The position numbers and the translations under genes are program-made. A stretch of 64,000 nt of DNA from Ceratothoa steindachneri (lineage: Eukaryota; Arthropoda; Malacostraca; Isopoda; Cymothoidae), in NCBI GenBank assembly GCA_963969495.1, contig OZ018321.1, positions 107,646,557 to 107,710,556 of the forward strand. The letters are read 5' to 3'. Below the pieces are notes generated by a model. That model worked only from the letters and a program-made list of their open reading frames with translations, was not told where the DNA came from and did not search any database. Numbering within the stretch: the stretch's first letter is position 1; the number at the start of each line of letters is the position of its first letter. Below are positions 55,059 to 64,000 of this stretch, piece by piece.

Positions 55059-56385
55059 AAAGATAAATTTGACGTGAATGGGCGTATTGATACCAAAAAA
55101 AATGATTTTTTTAAAGGTAAGGAGAACACAAAGATAAGGAGAGCAAAGGACGGCACAATGAAGGCAAACCTTACTGAGAAGACAGAAATAAGCCAATAGG
55201 TGCGGGGAGAATTTCGAATTATCCTGTCCTGGAATGGAACCTGGTATGAGAAAGAACCAAAATAAAAGTTTAATATGATTTATTTCTTTAGCAATCGTAT
55301 CTTAGGATTTCCCCCCCCCCCCCCGATCAGGCGTAGAACCCTCGCGTAGTCTTGTGAACTGCTGCACGGAATCATAAGTGACATCTGCTGTTGTATGTAT
55401 TCATGATGTAGCGCAAACCAAAATGATGTAGAAACGAAAATTTATCTTTCCAATGATTGCTAAAGTAAAGCTGGTTTTGGCGCATTCGAACCTAATCATC
55501 ACATGAATCTAGTTAGCGTCTACATGTCCGTCCCGAAACACGCACCCCCTGACGCTTTCACGCTAAGGGGTACTCGCACACGCAGAAATGCGTGGAGTGA
55601 GCGACCGGTCCACTGGCGTGTTTGTTGCTTTTTCTCGCTCCAATCGATAGATGCAGACTTGAGTAAAATTTCCCCCCGTGGGCGGCCCGCCATGGATCCT
55701 CAGGGAGAGAGTGACCCACCTATTGTTCTTAGGTGCCCCTCTGTGCGTGGGGTGGATGGATTATGACTCATTGCCACGGGTTTTTTTATTAGAGATTAGG
55801 AAGACTGGACTGGGTTGAGGGGGGATGGAACGGTGTGCCGCGGCAAGTCCTTTCTAGAGTGTTTTTTGAAGTGGGAGGGAAGGGGGGGTAATTGATCTGT
55901 GTGTATGGTGGGATTTGATATTATTTAAGGGGGGTGATTAAGAAGGGCCGAGAAGATTGACAAGAAGAAAGTGTACTAAACGGAATGGGTGTAGAAACGG
56001 GGGAGGAGGGGGCATCCGACGAATGTTTATTCACTGGGTTAAAAAATAGGAACTGGGGGGTGGGGGATATTAGAACCCCCTCCCGAAAGGATAGTGAAAA
56101 CGAATGGGAGTGACAAGGAGCTCAAGACGATCCTTGTTTTGTTGAGTTGACCTTTTCTCCTCCTTCCCATTGTCGGCTGCTGGGTTAGCGAAAGAGGCCC
56201 AAAGGTAGTAGTTGTAGGACTTGCGTGGCGCTCACCTTATAGAAGACAAGGAGGGGGGGGGGAAGTTAAGTGCCGGCTTCATCGTTTATGAACGTCGGAT
56301 TTTTAGTCGCGTGCAACTCTATATCTCACTATGTCGGTCGGGCGGACCCAGTTTTGCTTTTTTATTGTTTTGGTAATAACATTGT

Positions 56386-56675
56386 AACTATTCGGCTGAT
56401 TCTACTGAAATTTGAAACCCTTATGTTGTTTTACATTCTCTTTCGAATGATATAATTGCCAAAGTCCTCCCAAGCTTAGCCCGGGAATTATTTGACATCA
56501 TAACTATTCTGCAGATTATAACGAAATTTGAAACCCTTATGTTGTTTTACATTTTCTTAAGAATGGTATAATTGGCAAAGTCCTCCCAAGATTAGCCGAG
56601 GAATTATTTGTCAATGACATCATCACTATTCGGGCGATTGTAACGGAATATGAAACCGCTTTTGTTGTTTTACAT
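56386..56675. repeat. Tandem repeat, 116-122 bp unit, 2.4 copies
   Basis: Units start AACTATTCGGCTGATT (56,386), AACTATTCTGCAGATT (56,502) and CACTATTCGGGCGATT (56,624). Each contains GAAACC.TTATGTTGTTTTAC-type sequence and the first two AAAGTCCTCCCAAG. The third unit is cut at 56,675 by LINE alpha3. Confidence 0.88.
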
Positions 56676-56818
56676 AGCCTCTTCCCCTTCTTTAAGACAG
56701 CCTGTATTTCTTCCCTACTTCGTCGCTTTTCATACAACCTCTCTCACAACTTTCTCTGGTCAACAACTAATTTCGCAGGGGAGAATCTGACCTTCTCAGC
56801 CAACCGTCCCGGATCGGA

Positions 56819-57930
56819 CACTTGATGGCATCCTGGTGAGTGTGACGCCGCACTCTACCATAAACTTCGTGAAAGGAGTAGTTTATGCGAGGGAACTCGT
56901 TGACTACTCCATAGAAGACATCACCTTAGAGCTGGCCGACTATGGGGCGGTCAAGGTCGAACGTGTGATGAGAAAACAGGGAGGGGCCTCGAGACCCACC
57001 CCTACTCTCTTCGTCACGTTCGACTGTGACATGCTCCCTGAGTCGGTGCGTGCCGGTTGGTACCGATGCCGCGTGAAGGCATTTGTGCCACTGCTGCGGT
57101 GGTGCTATTACTGTCACCCCTTCTGCCATACGAATCGCTTATGTAGTGGTGCAAAGTTGGGGTCACCGGAATTATGTGTAAATTGGTCCAAGGTCGCACA
57201 CGATAAGTCCAAATCGTGTATGGCCAAGTGTGTCAATTGCGGAGAGCCGCACTCCGCTTCTTCGAAGCAATGTGGTGCATATCTCGCTGAGAAAGAAATC
57301 CTGGCCGTTGAGAGGCCCAGGATCGACTCTCATTCCGCGGGGCAAAGGACTTGGTCTTGGCGCGCCGGGCTCTGCCTGGAACGTCTTATGCCTCAATGGT
57401 TAGAAAGACACCCTCTGTTCCTGGCCCATCCAGGTCAACGAGCAAGGTTGTTTCCGCGCCCATTCGAAGCCCTTCTGTGAGTTCTACTCATCCCGGGCGC
57501 TCCCCTGGTAAAGCTGGCGGCAAAAAGGGTTCATACCCATTCCCGTAAGGCGAAACGGCCACGCGCCTCCACCGAGTCGTTAGACTCACAGGGGGTTCCT
57601 AAAGCTGTCCCCCGAAAGGAGGACAACAACAAAGGAGCTTTGGCTCCTTCGCCCACACCCCGAGATGGAGCGTGTGGCTCGAAGACGGTGGTTCCTCGAA
57701 AAGAGGGCCCCCCCGCCTCCGAACCCGAGCGCCCACCTAAGGTTTCGAGGCGGAGGGAGGAAAAGACTCGCATGGCGAGCCCAACCTCCCCCAATATGTC
57801 CTCGAAGGCGACAGCGCCTTCAGCTCTTTGTCCGGCCAACAGCGCCCGGGGTTCTGCCCCCATGAGGCGTACGGCTATTCCTGTGAGGGTCTTCAGTTCG
57901 AGGAGGGCCCCCGCGTCTCCCCCGAGCTAG
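56819..57930 (+). pseudogene. alpha3 gag remnant
   Basis: The frame at 56,836-57,480 gives VTPHSTINFVKGVVYAREL and knuckle-region sequence. In the first knuckle CYYCHPFCHTNRLC still has all ligands; later ones are CVNWSKVAHDKSKSC (one cysteine lost) and CVNCGEPHSASSKQC. Shifts follow near 57,310 and again in the Pro/Ser-rich tail, which also lacks a short block near 57,595. The N-terminal half is deleted. Confidence 0.85.
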
Positions 57931-59123
57931 GCCTGGAGGGCATATTCCTTCAATGGAATTGCCGTGAACTCCGGGCCAACTGGTAGGAGCTGCGGAGGCT
58001 CGTCTCGCCCCGTTCCCCGTTAGCAATCTTTTTGCAGGAGACCATGCTAGGCGCGTGCCATCTGCCTGCCATCCCGGGGTATAAGGGTCTTGCGCCCCCT
58101 CTACCGCGGGATGGCCGGGCTGGGGGATGCGCGGTTTACACCCGGCATGATGTCTTCGTTCTTCCTTTCTCTTTAGATACCTCCTTTCAGGCAGTGGCTG
58201 TGCAGCTGCACCTGGATAGGAGGTATACTATCATTTCTGCGTACATTCCACCGTCAGCTGACTTCGACGCGGGGGACTTCCGCCGCGTCGTGGCACGGTT
58301 GCCCAGGCCCTATCTCTTGCTTGGAGATCTGAACGGCAGGCATCCTCTCTGGGGAGATTACTCCATAAATCCCAGGGGACAAGTCCTTGCCGATCTGATC
58401 GAAGAGCTTGAGATGGGTGTCCTAAACGTGGATGAGTTTACGCATCACTGTCCGAGAACCGCTTCATTTTCTTGCCTTGACCTATCTTTGTGCTCTTCGG
58501 ATGCACAGCCTGATTTTGATTGGGGGGTGGTCGATGACCTCAATGGTAGTGATCACTTTCCCATTCAAATATCATTTTCAGGGCAACTGCCGCCTGAGAG
58601 ACCACCTCGGTGGTGCTTGGCGCGGGCGCGGTGGCCTGCATTTCAGGAAATGACTGAATTCTCTATCTCAGTCGAGGAGTTTAGGTCGGTAGATGAGGCC
58701 GTTGAGTTCTTCTCCGGCAACCTCATCGCCGTGGGCCTGACTATTATTCCTAGGACGTCTGGCCGCCTTGCACGCCGACCACTCCCATGGTGGTCGGCCG
58801 AGTGTGAGACGGCCCTCAAACAGAAGCGTTATGCCTACATGCGCTATAAGCGCCGCCCGAACGATTTCACTGTCGCTGAATTTCGTCGGGCTAGGGCTAG
58901 GTTCCGGTATATTTCGAAGCACGCCCGCCGCTCTTCTTGGCGGGCATACGTGTCTTCACTTAACGGGAAGACCCCTTTAGCTGAGGTGTGGAAGCGAGTC
59001 AAAAGGATTCGGGGCAAGTTCTCGCAGGACTCCCCCTCCCGTTCTCCAGGAGAATGGGACCGCAATCTCGGACCCCGCGTCCGTGGCGGAATCCTTAGCG
59101 ACCGCTTTTTCCGCATTCTCTAG
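57931..59123 (+). pseudogene. alpha3 ORF2 endonuclease (363 codons open from 58,032)
   Basis: The most complete endonuclease in the window. LEGIFLQWNC precedes TAG at 57,984; after it, FLQETMLGACHL, IPPSADFDAGDFRRV, LLLGDLNGRHPLWGDYS and GSDHFPIQ are in one frame to 59,123, and the basic linker (ALKQKRYAYMRYKRRP) is intact. An extra base in the C-run near 59,030 then shifts the frame relative to RT. Confidence 0.88.
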
Positions 59124-61659
59124 CCGTGATGCTGCTCCGCCAGCATTCAATGCACGTCTTCATGTCGCGGAATGCCGCCGGCTGGACTTTACCTCCAGGG
59201 GCGGAGAACCCTTCAACGACAAGTTTACTGTGAGTGAGTTGAGTTCCGCTCTCGCTTCGTGCGCGGACACCGCCCATGGTCCGGACGATGTCCCGTACGC
59301 CATGCTTCGACACCTGGGTGAGCGAGGCATGGCCTTTCTGTTAGATCTGTTCAACAGGATCTGGGTGGAAGGTCTTCTCCCAGACTCCTGGCGAATCGCT
59401 ACTTTGCTCGCCTTTCGCAAGCCGGGGAGAGATCACTCTACTCCGACCGGTTTCCGCCCAATCTCTCTAACTTCTTGCGTGTGCAAGTTGATGGAGAAAT
59501 TGGTAAATGTTACATTAGCCTATTTCCTGGACAGCGGAGGCCATCTGTCTTCTGCACAGTGCGGCTTCCGTAAGTTTCACTCCACGTCGGATGCTCTGCT
59601 CCGACTGGAAAATGCCGTCTGCGAGGCTTTCCTTCGTAGACAGCACTACGCCACGGTGTTTTTTGATCTGGAGAAGACCTATGATACCGCATGGCGATAC
59701 GGTATCATGGAGACTCTCCACACGATGGGGGCGAGGGGACGCCTCCCAATGTTTATATCTGAATTTTTGCGAGATCGTCGATTCCGCGTACGGGTGGGGG
59801 GAGCCCTCTCCGGCCCAAAGGAGCAGGAAGAGGGTATCCCGCAGGCAAGTGTCCTCAGTGTCACACTCTTTGCCCTGAGCATCAACGGCATCACCTCGGT
59901 TCTGCCAGAAGATGTTCTCGCTACGCTCTACGTGGACGACCTTTCGATCTCTTTTGGCGCGGCCCAGATGCCAACTCTGGAGCGTCGACTCCAACAGGCA
60001 TTGAACCGCGTCTCTCGCTATGCCGAAGCGCACAGGTTTCGGTTTTCTTTGGCCAAGACTAAGGTGGTGCACTTCTGCCGCCATCCACGGCTTCACCCCT
60101 ACCCAGATTTGTTTCTTAATGGGGTGCGCCTGGATGTGGTTGAGTCGCACCGTTTCCTTGGTCTTGTATTCGACCGACGCCTCACCTGGGAGGCTCATAT
60201 TCGCAGCCTTAGGGTCTCTTGTACCCGCGCCATGGACATTCTCCGTTCCGTGACGTTCAGCGCTTGGGGCGCTGATAGGGCTACCGCCTTACTTTTTTAT
60301 CGATCCTTTGTTCGCTCGAAGCTCGACTACGGATGCGAGTTTTATGCATCCGCAGCCGAGCGTTTATTGCGGAAGGTGGATTCGATCCACCACACCGGCC
60401 TTCGCCTTGCGACCGGTGCCTTCCGCACTTTCCCCATTGAGAGCCTGTTGGTCGATGCTGGGGAGATGCCACTCGCTCTGCGCCGCGTGCAGTGCATCAC
60501 TCGCCTGTACGCGCGAGCCCGGCGCCTCCCTCAGTCGCCAACAGCTCTCACTGCATCCGCAGCTGATCTCGATGGTGCCTATGCCGCCGAGAGACGCCAG
60601 TCATACCCTAAGCCCTTTGGGTTTAGGGCCAGGAAACTCCTTCGAGAGGTAGATATAGCTCTCGTGCCGGTGGCGCCCCTGGTTCTGCCCAGGACGCCAC
60701 CCTGGAGGGTACCACATTTGGCTATTTGTCGCCACGCCTCTGCTCCCAAAGCTTGTACTGCGCCGGGAGTATTGCGTTCGACCTTTTTGGAGCACACATC
60801 GTGTCACGCTGGTACCGTGCCAGTGTATACGGATGGCTCCAAGTCCCAAGAGGGGGTCGGCTTCCACGCCGTATCCCCTCTGTTTGAAGTCAGCGGGGCT
60901 CTACCAGGCGCTGCGTCTGTCTTCACGGCCGAGCTGGTGGCAATACACCACTCGGTACGGGAGATTACGCGACGTGCCCGGTTCGGAGACCGGATTGTGA
61001 TCTATAGCGACTCACAAAGCGCCCTGAGTGCTCTCGGGGCATTGGAATCTCCGCATCCCCTGGTTCGCGATATCCGTGACGCCACGGTTTTGGCGAGCCG
61101 GGCAGATGTCGAGATTATCTTCTGCTGGGTTCCTGGACATGTAGGAATTGCGGGGAATGAGCGCGCCGATGAGGGCGCCAAAGATTCCGCGAGGACTCTG
61201 CGACCGGACCAGCGTTTCGCTCTTCCTCACACCGACTATATGGCAGGAATACGGGCAGCTCTTCGGACTGCTTGGCAAAGAAGATGGGAGACGGTCGAAG
61301 CGAACTTAAAGTTGCGTGCCATTGCGCCGCGACTGTTCCCATGGACCTATCCCCCAATGCCGCGGCGGCTTTAGGTTGCTTTCTGTCGTCTCCGAATCGG
61401 ACACACTCGTGTGACGCATCGCTATCTGATGGAGCGCTCGCCTGCGCCCTATTGCAACGACTGCGTCGTCCCCCAGACTGTTCGGCACATTCTTGTCGAA
61501 TGTCCCAGTCTGGGTGATCTTCGCGCACGATACCTGTCCCAGTACCGGGATGGGCGGGGTCGCTACCGCCTGTCCCTTGTGCTTGGGACAGATTCGTGCA
61601 CACTGACTTGTGGACTTGTTGACTTCTTGGGGGAGGCCGGCCTTCTCCCTATTATTTAA
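59083..61659 (+). CDS. alpha3 ORF2 RT-RNase H (763 codons open to 61,374), CCHC tail after a stop
   Basis: Frame 59,083-61,374 has PTGFRPISLTSC, VFFDLEKTYDTAW (usually KAYDTAW), YVDDLSIS, YTDGSKS, YSDSQSA and GNERADEGA, so the RT and RNase H residues are complete. A CAG-to-TAG change at 61,372-61,374 ends it before the C-terminal CCHC motif, which persists downstream (CNDCVVPQTVRHILVEC) to the ancestral stop at 61,659. Confidence 0.92.
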
Positions 61660-61918
61660 GCAAGGTTTGTTTGTTTGTTTTTGTTGTTTTTTTGCATTTG
61701 TTTTGTTTTTTGTTTGTTTTTTCTTTAGTTGCACGCTCCTGCGCCGGGGGGACCTCTCCCCGACGCACCAGCTTGCTTCCTTTCCCCCTTATGGGGTGTT
61801 GTTTTTTTTTTCTCTCTTTAATTTCATTTTAAAGTAGCCTTGAACTAGGCCAGTTTTAATACGGCGACTAATGCCCAAGTAGGCAGTCGCCAGATGAGCT
61901 CTTAAAAAAAAAAAAAAA

Positions 61919-62135
61919 TCATTAACTTGCTGGGATCGTTGTCCATGGTGGCTTGGAGTTCCGCGACAAATTCTGGGGTTCTTTTCGTATCACAACTCTT
62001 AGAATTAGGTTTCCGAGCCGCCGCCGCCACAACCGCACCCTCACAATCACAGCCTGACTCATCCAACTCTTTCCTCATCCTCCGCACTCTCTTCAGATTG
62101 ACACCGAAGCACTTTGAGATCTTTGCGTTCGCGAT
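61919..62135 (-). pseudogene. IS630/Tc1-type transposase N-terminal scrap
   Basis: Minus-strand codons read KCFGVNLKRVRRMRKELDES and, further on, KRTPEFVAELQATMDNDPSK. This helix-turn-helix region matches a crustacean/insect IS630-Tc1 transposase type as I remember it. It is cut at the end of alpha3's A-tail, so alpha3 was inserted here or joined here. At its other end it passes without a break into LINE-beta gag sequence. Confidence 0.55.
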
Positions 62136-62305
62136 CCCAGCAGGCACGCAGCGACTCTGGGAACCTGCCATGAGTCACGTTGACGAAGAGTGTAGGGGTG
62201 GGTTTCGACCCCCCCTCCTTCCGTGTCATCATCACGCGGGTACCATAGCCGCTCTTGGGCGGCAAGCTCTTCGGAGAGGTCTTCTAAGGAGTAGTCCACG
62301 ACTAG
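62130..62305 (-). pseudogene. LINE-beta gag fragment, minus strand
   Basis: Read leftwards: DYSLEDLSEELAAQERLWYP, then in the next frame RVMMTRKEGGSKPTPTLFV and GRFPESLRACWDRE. This parallels alpha gag DYSIEDITLELADHGAV, RVMRKQGGASRPTPTLFV and LPESVRAGWYR, with enough divergence to be a separate subfamily. Confidence 0.7.
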
Positions 62306-62830
62306 TCGACCTACCCTCCTCCCCCAATGCCTAGGTGGCTTAAGGTTAAGAGGAAAGTCGCCATATGATCAGAAAATTACAGAATGCGATCATTTACACA
62401 TACTCGAATTGGTCACACGCGGGGTGCACCGCGATTTGCTGGAGCGCTTCCCTACACCTTACTGCGAAGACTGCTTTGTCCCTCGGGCTGTTCGGTACAT
62501 TTTTATTGGGTGGTCCCTCTCTTGTATCTTTGCACGCAGTTTATCTGTCCTTGTAACGGGGTGCGGTGGGTCACTGCCTCTTGTCCTTTGTACTCTGGAC
62601 CGTTTCGTGTATACCAGATTGTGCCTTTCTTGTTCTTGAAAGAGGCTGACTCTCTTTATTGTATATTATATCTGGGACATGTTCGCCCGCGCGGACGCCG
62701 CAAGTCGGCGTTCATTCCCTGACGCCTTACCGTGCACTTCTTTTGTTTGTTTTATCTTACCATAGCCTAATCGATAGGCTGGTTTGAATACTGAAACTTA
62801 TACCCTCTTATGCTATGTTTTCCCCAGGAG
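62306..62830 (+). pseudogene. LINE-beta 3' end, plus strand, with an inverted 5' module scrap
   Basis: CCCCCAATGCCTAGGTGGCTTA at about 62,321 matches the alpha RNase H C-terminal region. At 62,364-62,405 a 40-base piece is the reverse complement of the beta 5' module (relic 2, 16,748-16,788). Then IGHTRGVHRDLLERFPTPYC and EDCFVPRAVRYIF give the C-terminal CCHC region, and the 3'UTR hairpin AGCCTA/TAGGCT lies at 62,764-62,780. No A-tail is seen. Frames are broken. Confidence 0.7.
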
Positions 62831-63024
62831 ACACCTTAAAGAAAAGTTGCCTCTGTGAAAGGTATTTCATGCGCGGAGTTTAACATTTTGCTACTTTTGG
62901 ATAGCCGTTTGCTTGTGTTGTCGCACTTCTAAATTACTCGCTAGCTTCATTCACACCCATCATCATGTACACACCCAATCACAATACATCCCCCACTCCC
63001 TCTCTTCGCACCCTAGTTCTGGGA

Positions 63025-63140
63025 AGCCTCGTGTATGTCACCTGTCCTGGTACCCTGACGTGTGGCGTCGGGTTTTCCTAACATTTGAACTTTATAAGTT
63101 GTTGGCGGCTCGCTTGCACCATTTAGGGAAGCTGGCCTGC
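63025..63140 (+). pseudogene. Possible further LINE 3' relic
   Basis: CACCTGTCCTGGTACC at about 63,038 and TAGGGAAGCTGGCCTGC at about 63,124 resemble the alpha C-terminal codons (LSWYRDG and LGEAGLL) at the right spacing, with poor similarity between. The remaining sequence to 64,000 has G-runs and nothing assignable. Confidence 0.3.
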
Positions 63141-64000
63141 ATCCATGTAACTGAAATGGGATTCTCATGTTTACTTTTGAGAGGTCATGTTTATTGCTTC
63201 AACTTGTTCCTTCGTGTTTAATGCAAGCCCCCTTACTACCAGAGATATTTCTTATTTTCTATTTGCCCTTTTTTCTTCTGCCTTCTCTCACCCTCGCGAA
63301 GCGAAATTACCCAAGTTGAATTACACAGTTCCTCCCCTGAATAGATAAATTGAAGCCGAGGGATTATATGTGCTTGCGACGGCAAAACGAATGGAGAATG
63401 TTAGTCCGATCCGTTAACGGAAATTGCAGATTTGAATTCGCTTGAAACGTGTAGGCAAAGGATAGGATTAGGGGTAGGGGGTAGGTGGGTTTGGGGAATG
63501 TCGCGCTGGTATTCAGAGTAAAGGTATTAAACAAAGTAGATTTAATAGTAGGGGCTAATTTAAGTAGGTGGTTGAGGGATTACATTTAGATTCCCGTTTG
63601 GTGAGGTAAATCTATGTGGCCGCTTACTTCTGGTTGAGTGAAACTTCGAAGCAGGGGGGGGGGGATTGGGGATTTCCGGAGTGTTGTTTACGCCTTTATG
63701 TATTAGCTTATTCCTCGAAATCATTGCTTTGAGTGCTCATGCTCCAACTTGATTCTGTCTATTTTCCCGCACGGCGGGTAATTGAAATGATACGAAATGT
63801 CCTGCTCGTCTCTCCCCTCCCTGTGAGTTTTGTTTATACATGACACTGGGAGTTGTGGGTTAAGGAGAAGCCAATAAAGGCCACGTATTAGTTATTTCGT
63901 CTTGTTTTTGTTATGGGCGGATGAGCAGATTACTTGGAGGGTTGACCGTAATTTTCTTACTCTCTCTCAGCCTTTAAGGATAAATTAGTTTGGCATAAGA

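Larger units (their letters stand above)
56676..61918 (+). mobile_element. LINE-alpha copy alpha3, internally deleted
   Basis: Starts within the 5'UTR (AGCCTCTTCCCCTTC, equivalent to alpha2 44,877). It jumps near 56,818 from 5'UTR to mid-gag, losing about 1.5 kb, then continues to an A-tail ending at 61,918. Defects: frameshifts in gag, TAG at 57,984 in EN, a shift near 59,030 and TAG at 61,372 in the C-terminal domain. It lacks the EN stop shared by alpha1 and alpha2. Its 3'UTR has an extra C-rich segment (61,730-61,790) not present in the others. Confidence 0.92.

Overview
This is eukaryotic nuclear DNA made almost entirely of transposable-element remains and simple repeats. There are no operons, no prokaryotic signals and no unambiguous host gene. 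The mix is arthropod-like: I-type, CR1-type and other LINEs, Penelope-like elements (PLE), Ty3/gypsy, mariner, Tc1-like, hAT and probable Merlin DNA transposons, with long (TA)n, (CT)n and (AC)n arrays in AT-rich DNA. A crustacean, perhaps a decapod, is my guess from the element mix; no marker gene proves it.

Layout. 1-3.5 kb: an unrecognised basic ORF, then a decayed PLE with a ribozyme-like 3' motif and an AT array. 4.0-8.9 kb: a rearranged Ty3/gypsy element, mostly on the minus strand, with a foreign AT-rich insert in its RT and inverted pieces in gag and at the integrase tail. 9.3-14.0 kb: several copies of a 0.75-0.8 kb terminal-inverted-repeat element, three nested inside one another with 8-bp target duplications, beside a probable Merlin transposase relic. 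14.2-17.8 kb: two CpG-depleted relics (called LINE-beta). 17.9-19.4 kb: two head-to-head CR1-like relics.

19.8-29.7 kb and 44.8-61.9 kb hold the main family, here LINE-alpha, about 6.8 kb when complete. Its parts are a 5'UTR, a gag with three zinc knuckles, an ORF2 with endonuclease (EN), reverse transcriptase (RT), RNase H and a C-terminal CCHC motif, a 3'UTR with paired hairpins, and an A-tail. Copies are alpha1 (20,347-27,141), alpha2 (44,805-51,654), alpha3 (56,676-61,918), alpha4 (27,142-29,707), alpha5 (19,863-20,345) and alpha6 (39,152-39,678). None is intact, although RT-RNase H frames of 763-857 codons remain open. 29.7-34.9 kb: a second gypsy RT scrap and a nearly complete CR1-like LINE on the minus strand, whose ORF1 has an SGNH esterase domain. 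35-44.8 kb: a TA array, a 288-bp hAT MITE with target duplication, a mariner/LINE/hAT chimera, a mariner with a DD34D triad, an ancient LINE scrap and two minisatellites. 51.7-56.7 kb: a second PLE scrap between TA arrays, a Tc1-like N-terminus and a 116-122 bp tandem repeat. 61.9-62.8 kb: a chimera of transposase and LINE-beta pieces. The rest is unassigned AT-rich or homopolymer-rich DNA.

The autonomous elements are all broken. The informative content is their order of insertion, the inherited defects shared between copies, and the conserved RNA structures at their 3' ends. I found no host defence or metabolic system.
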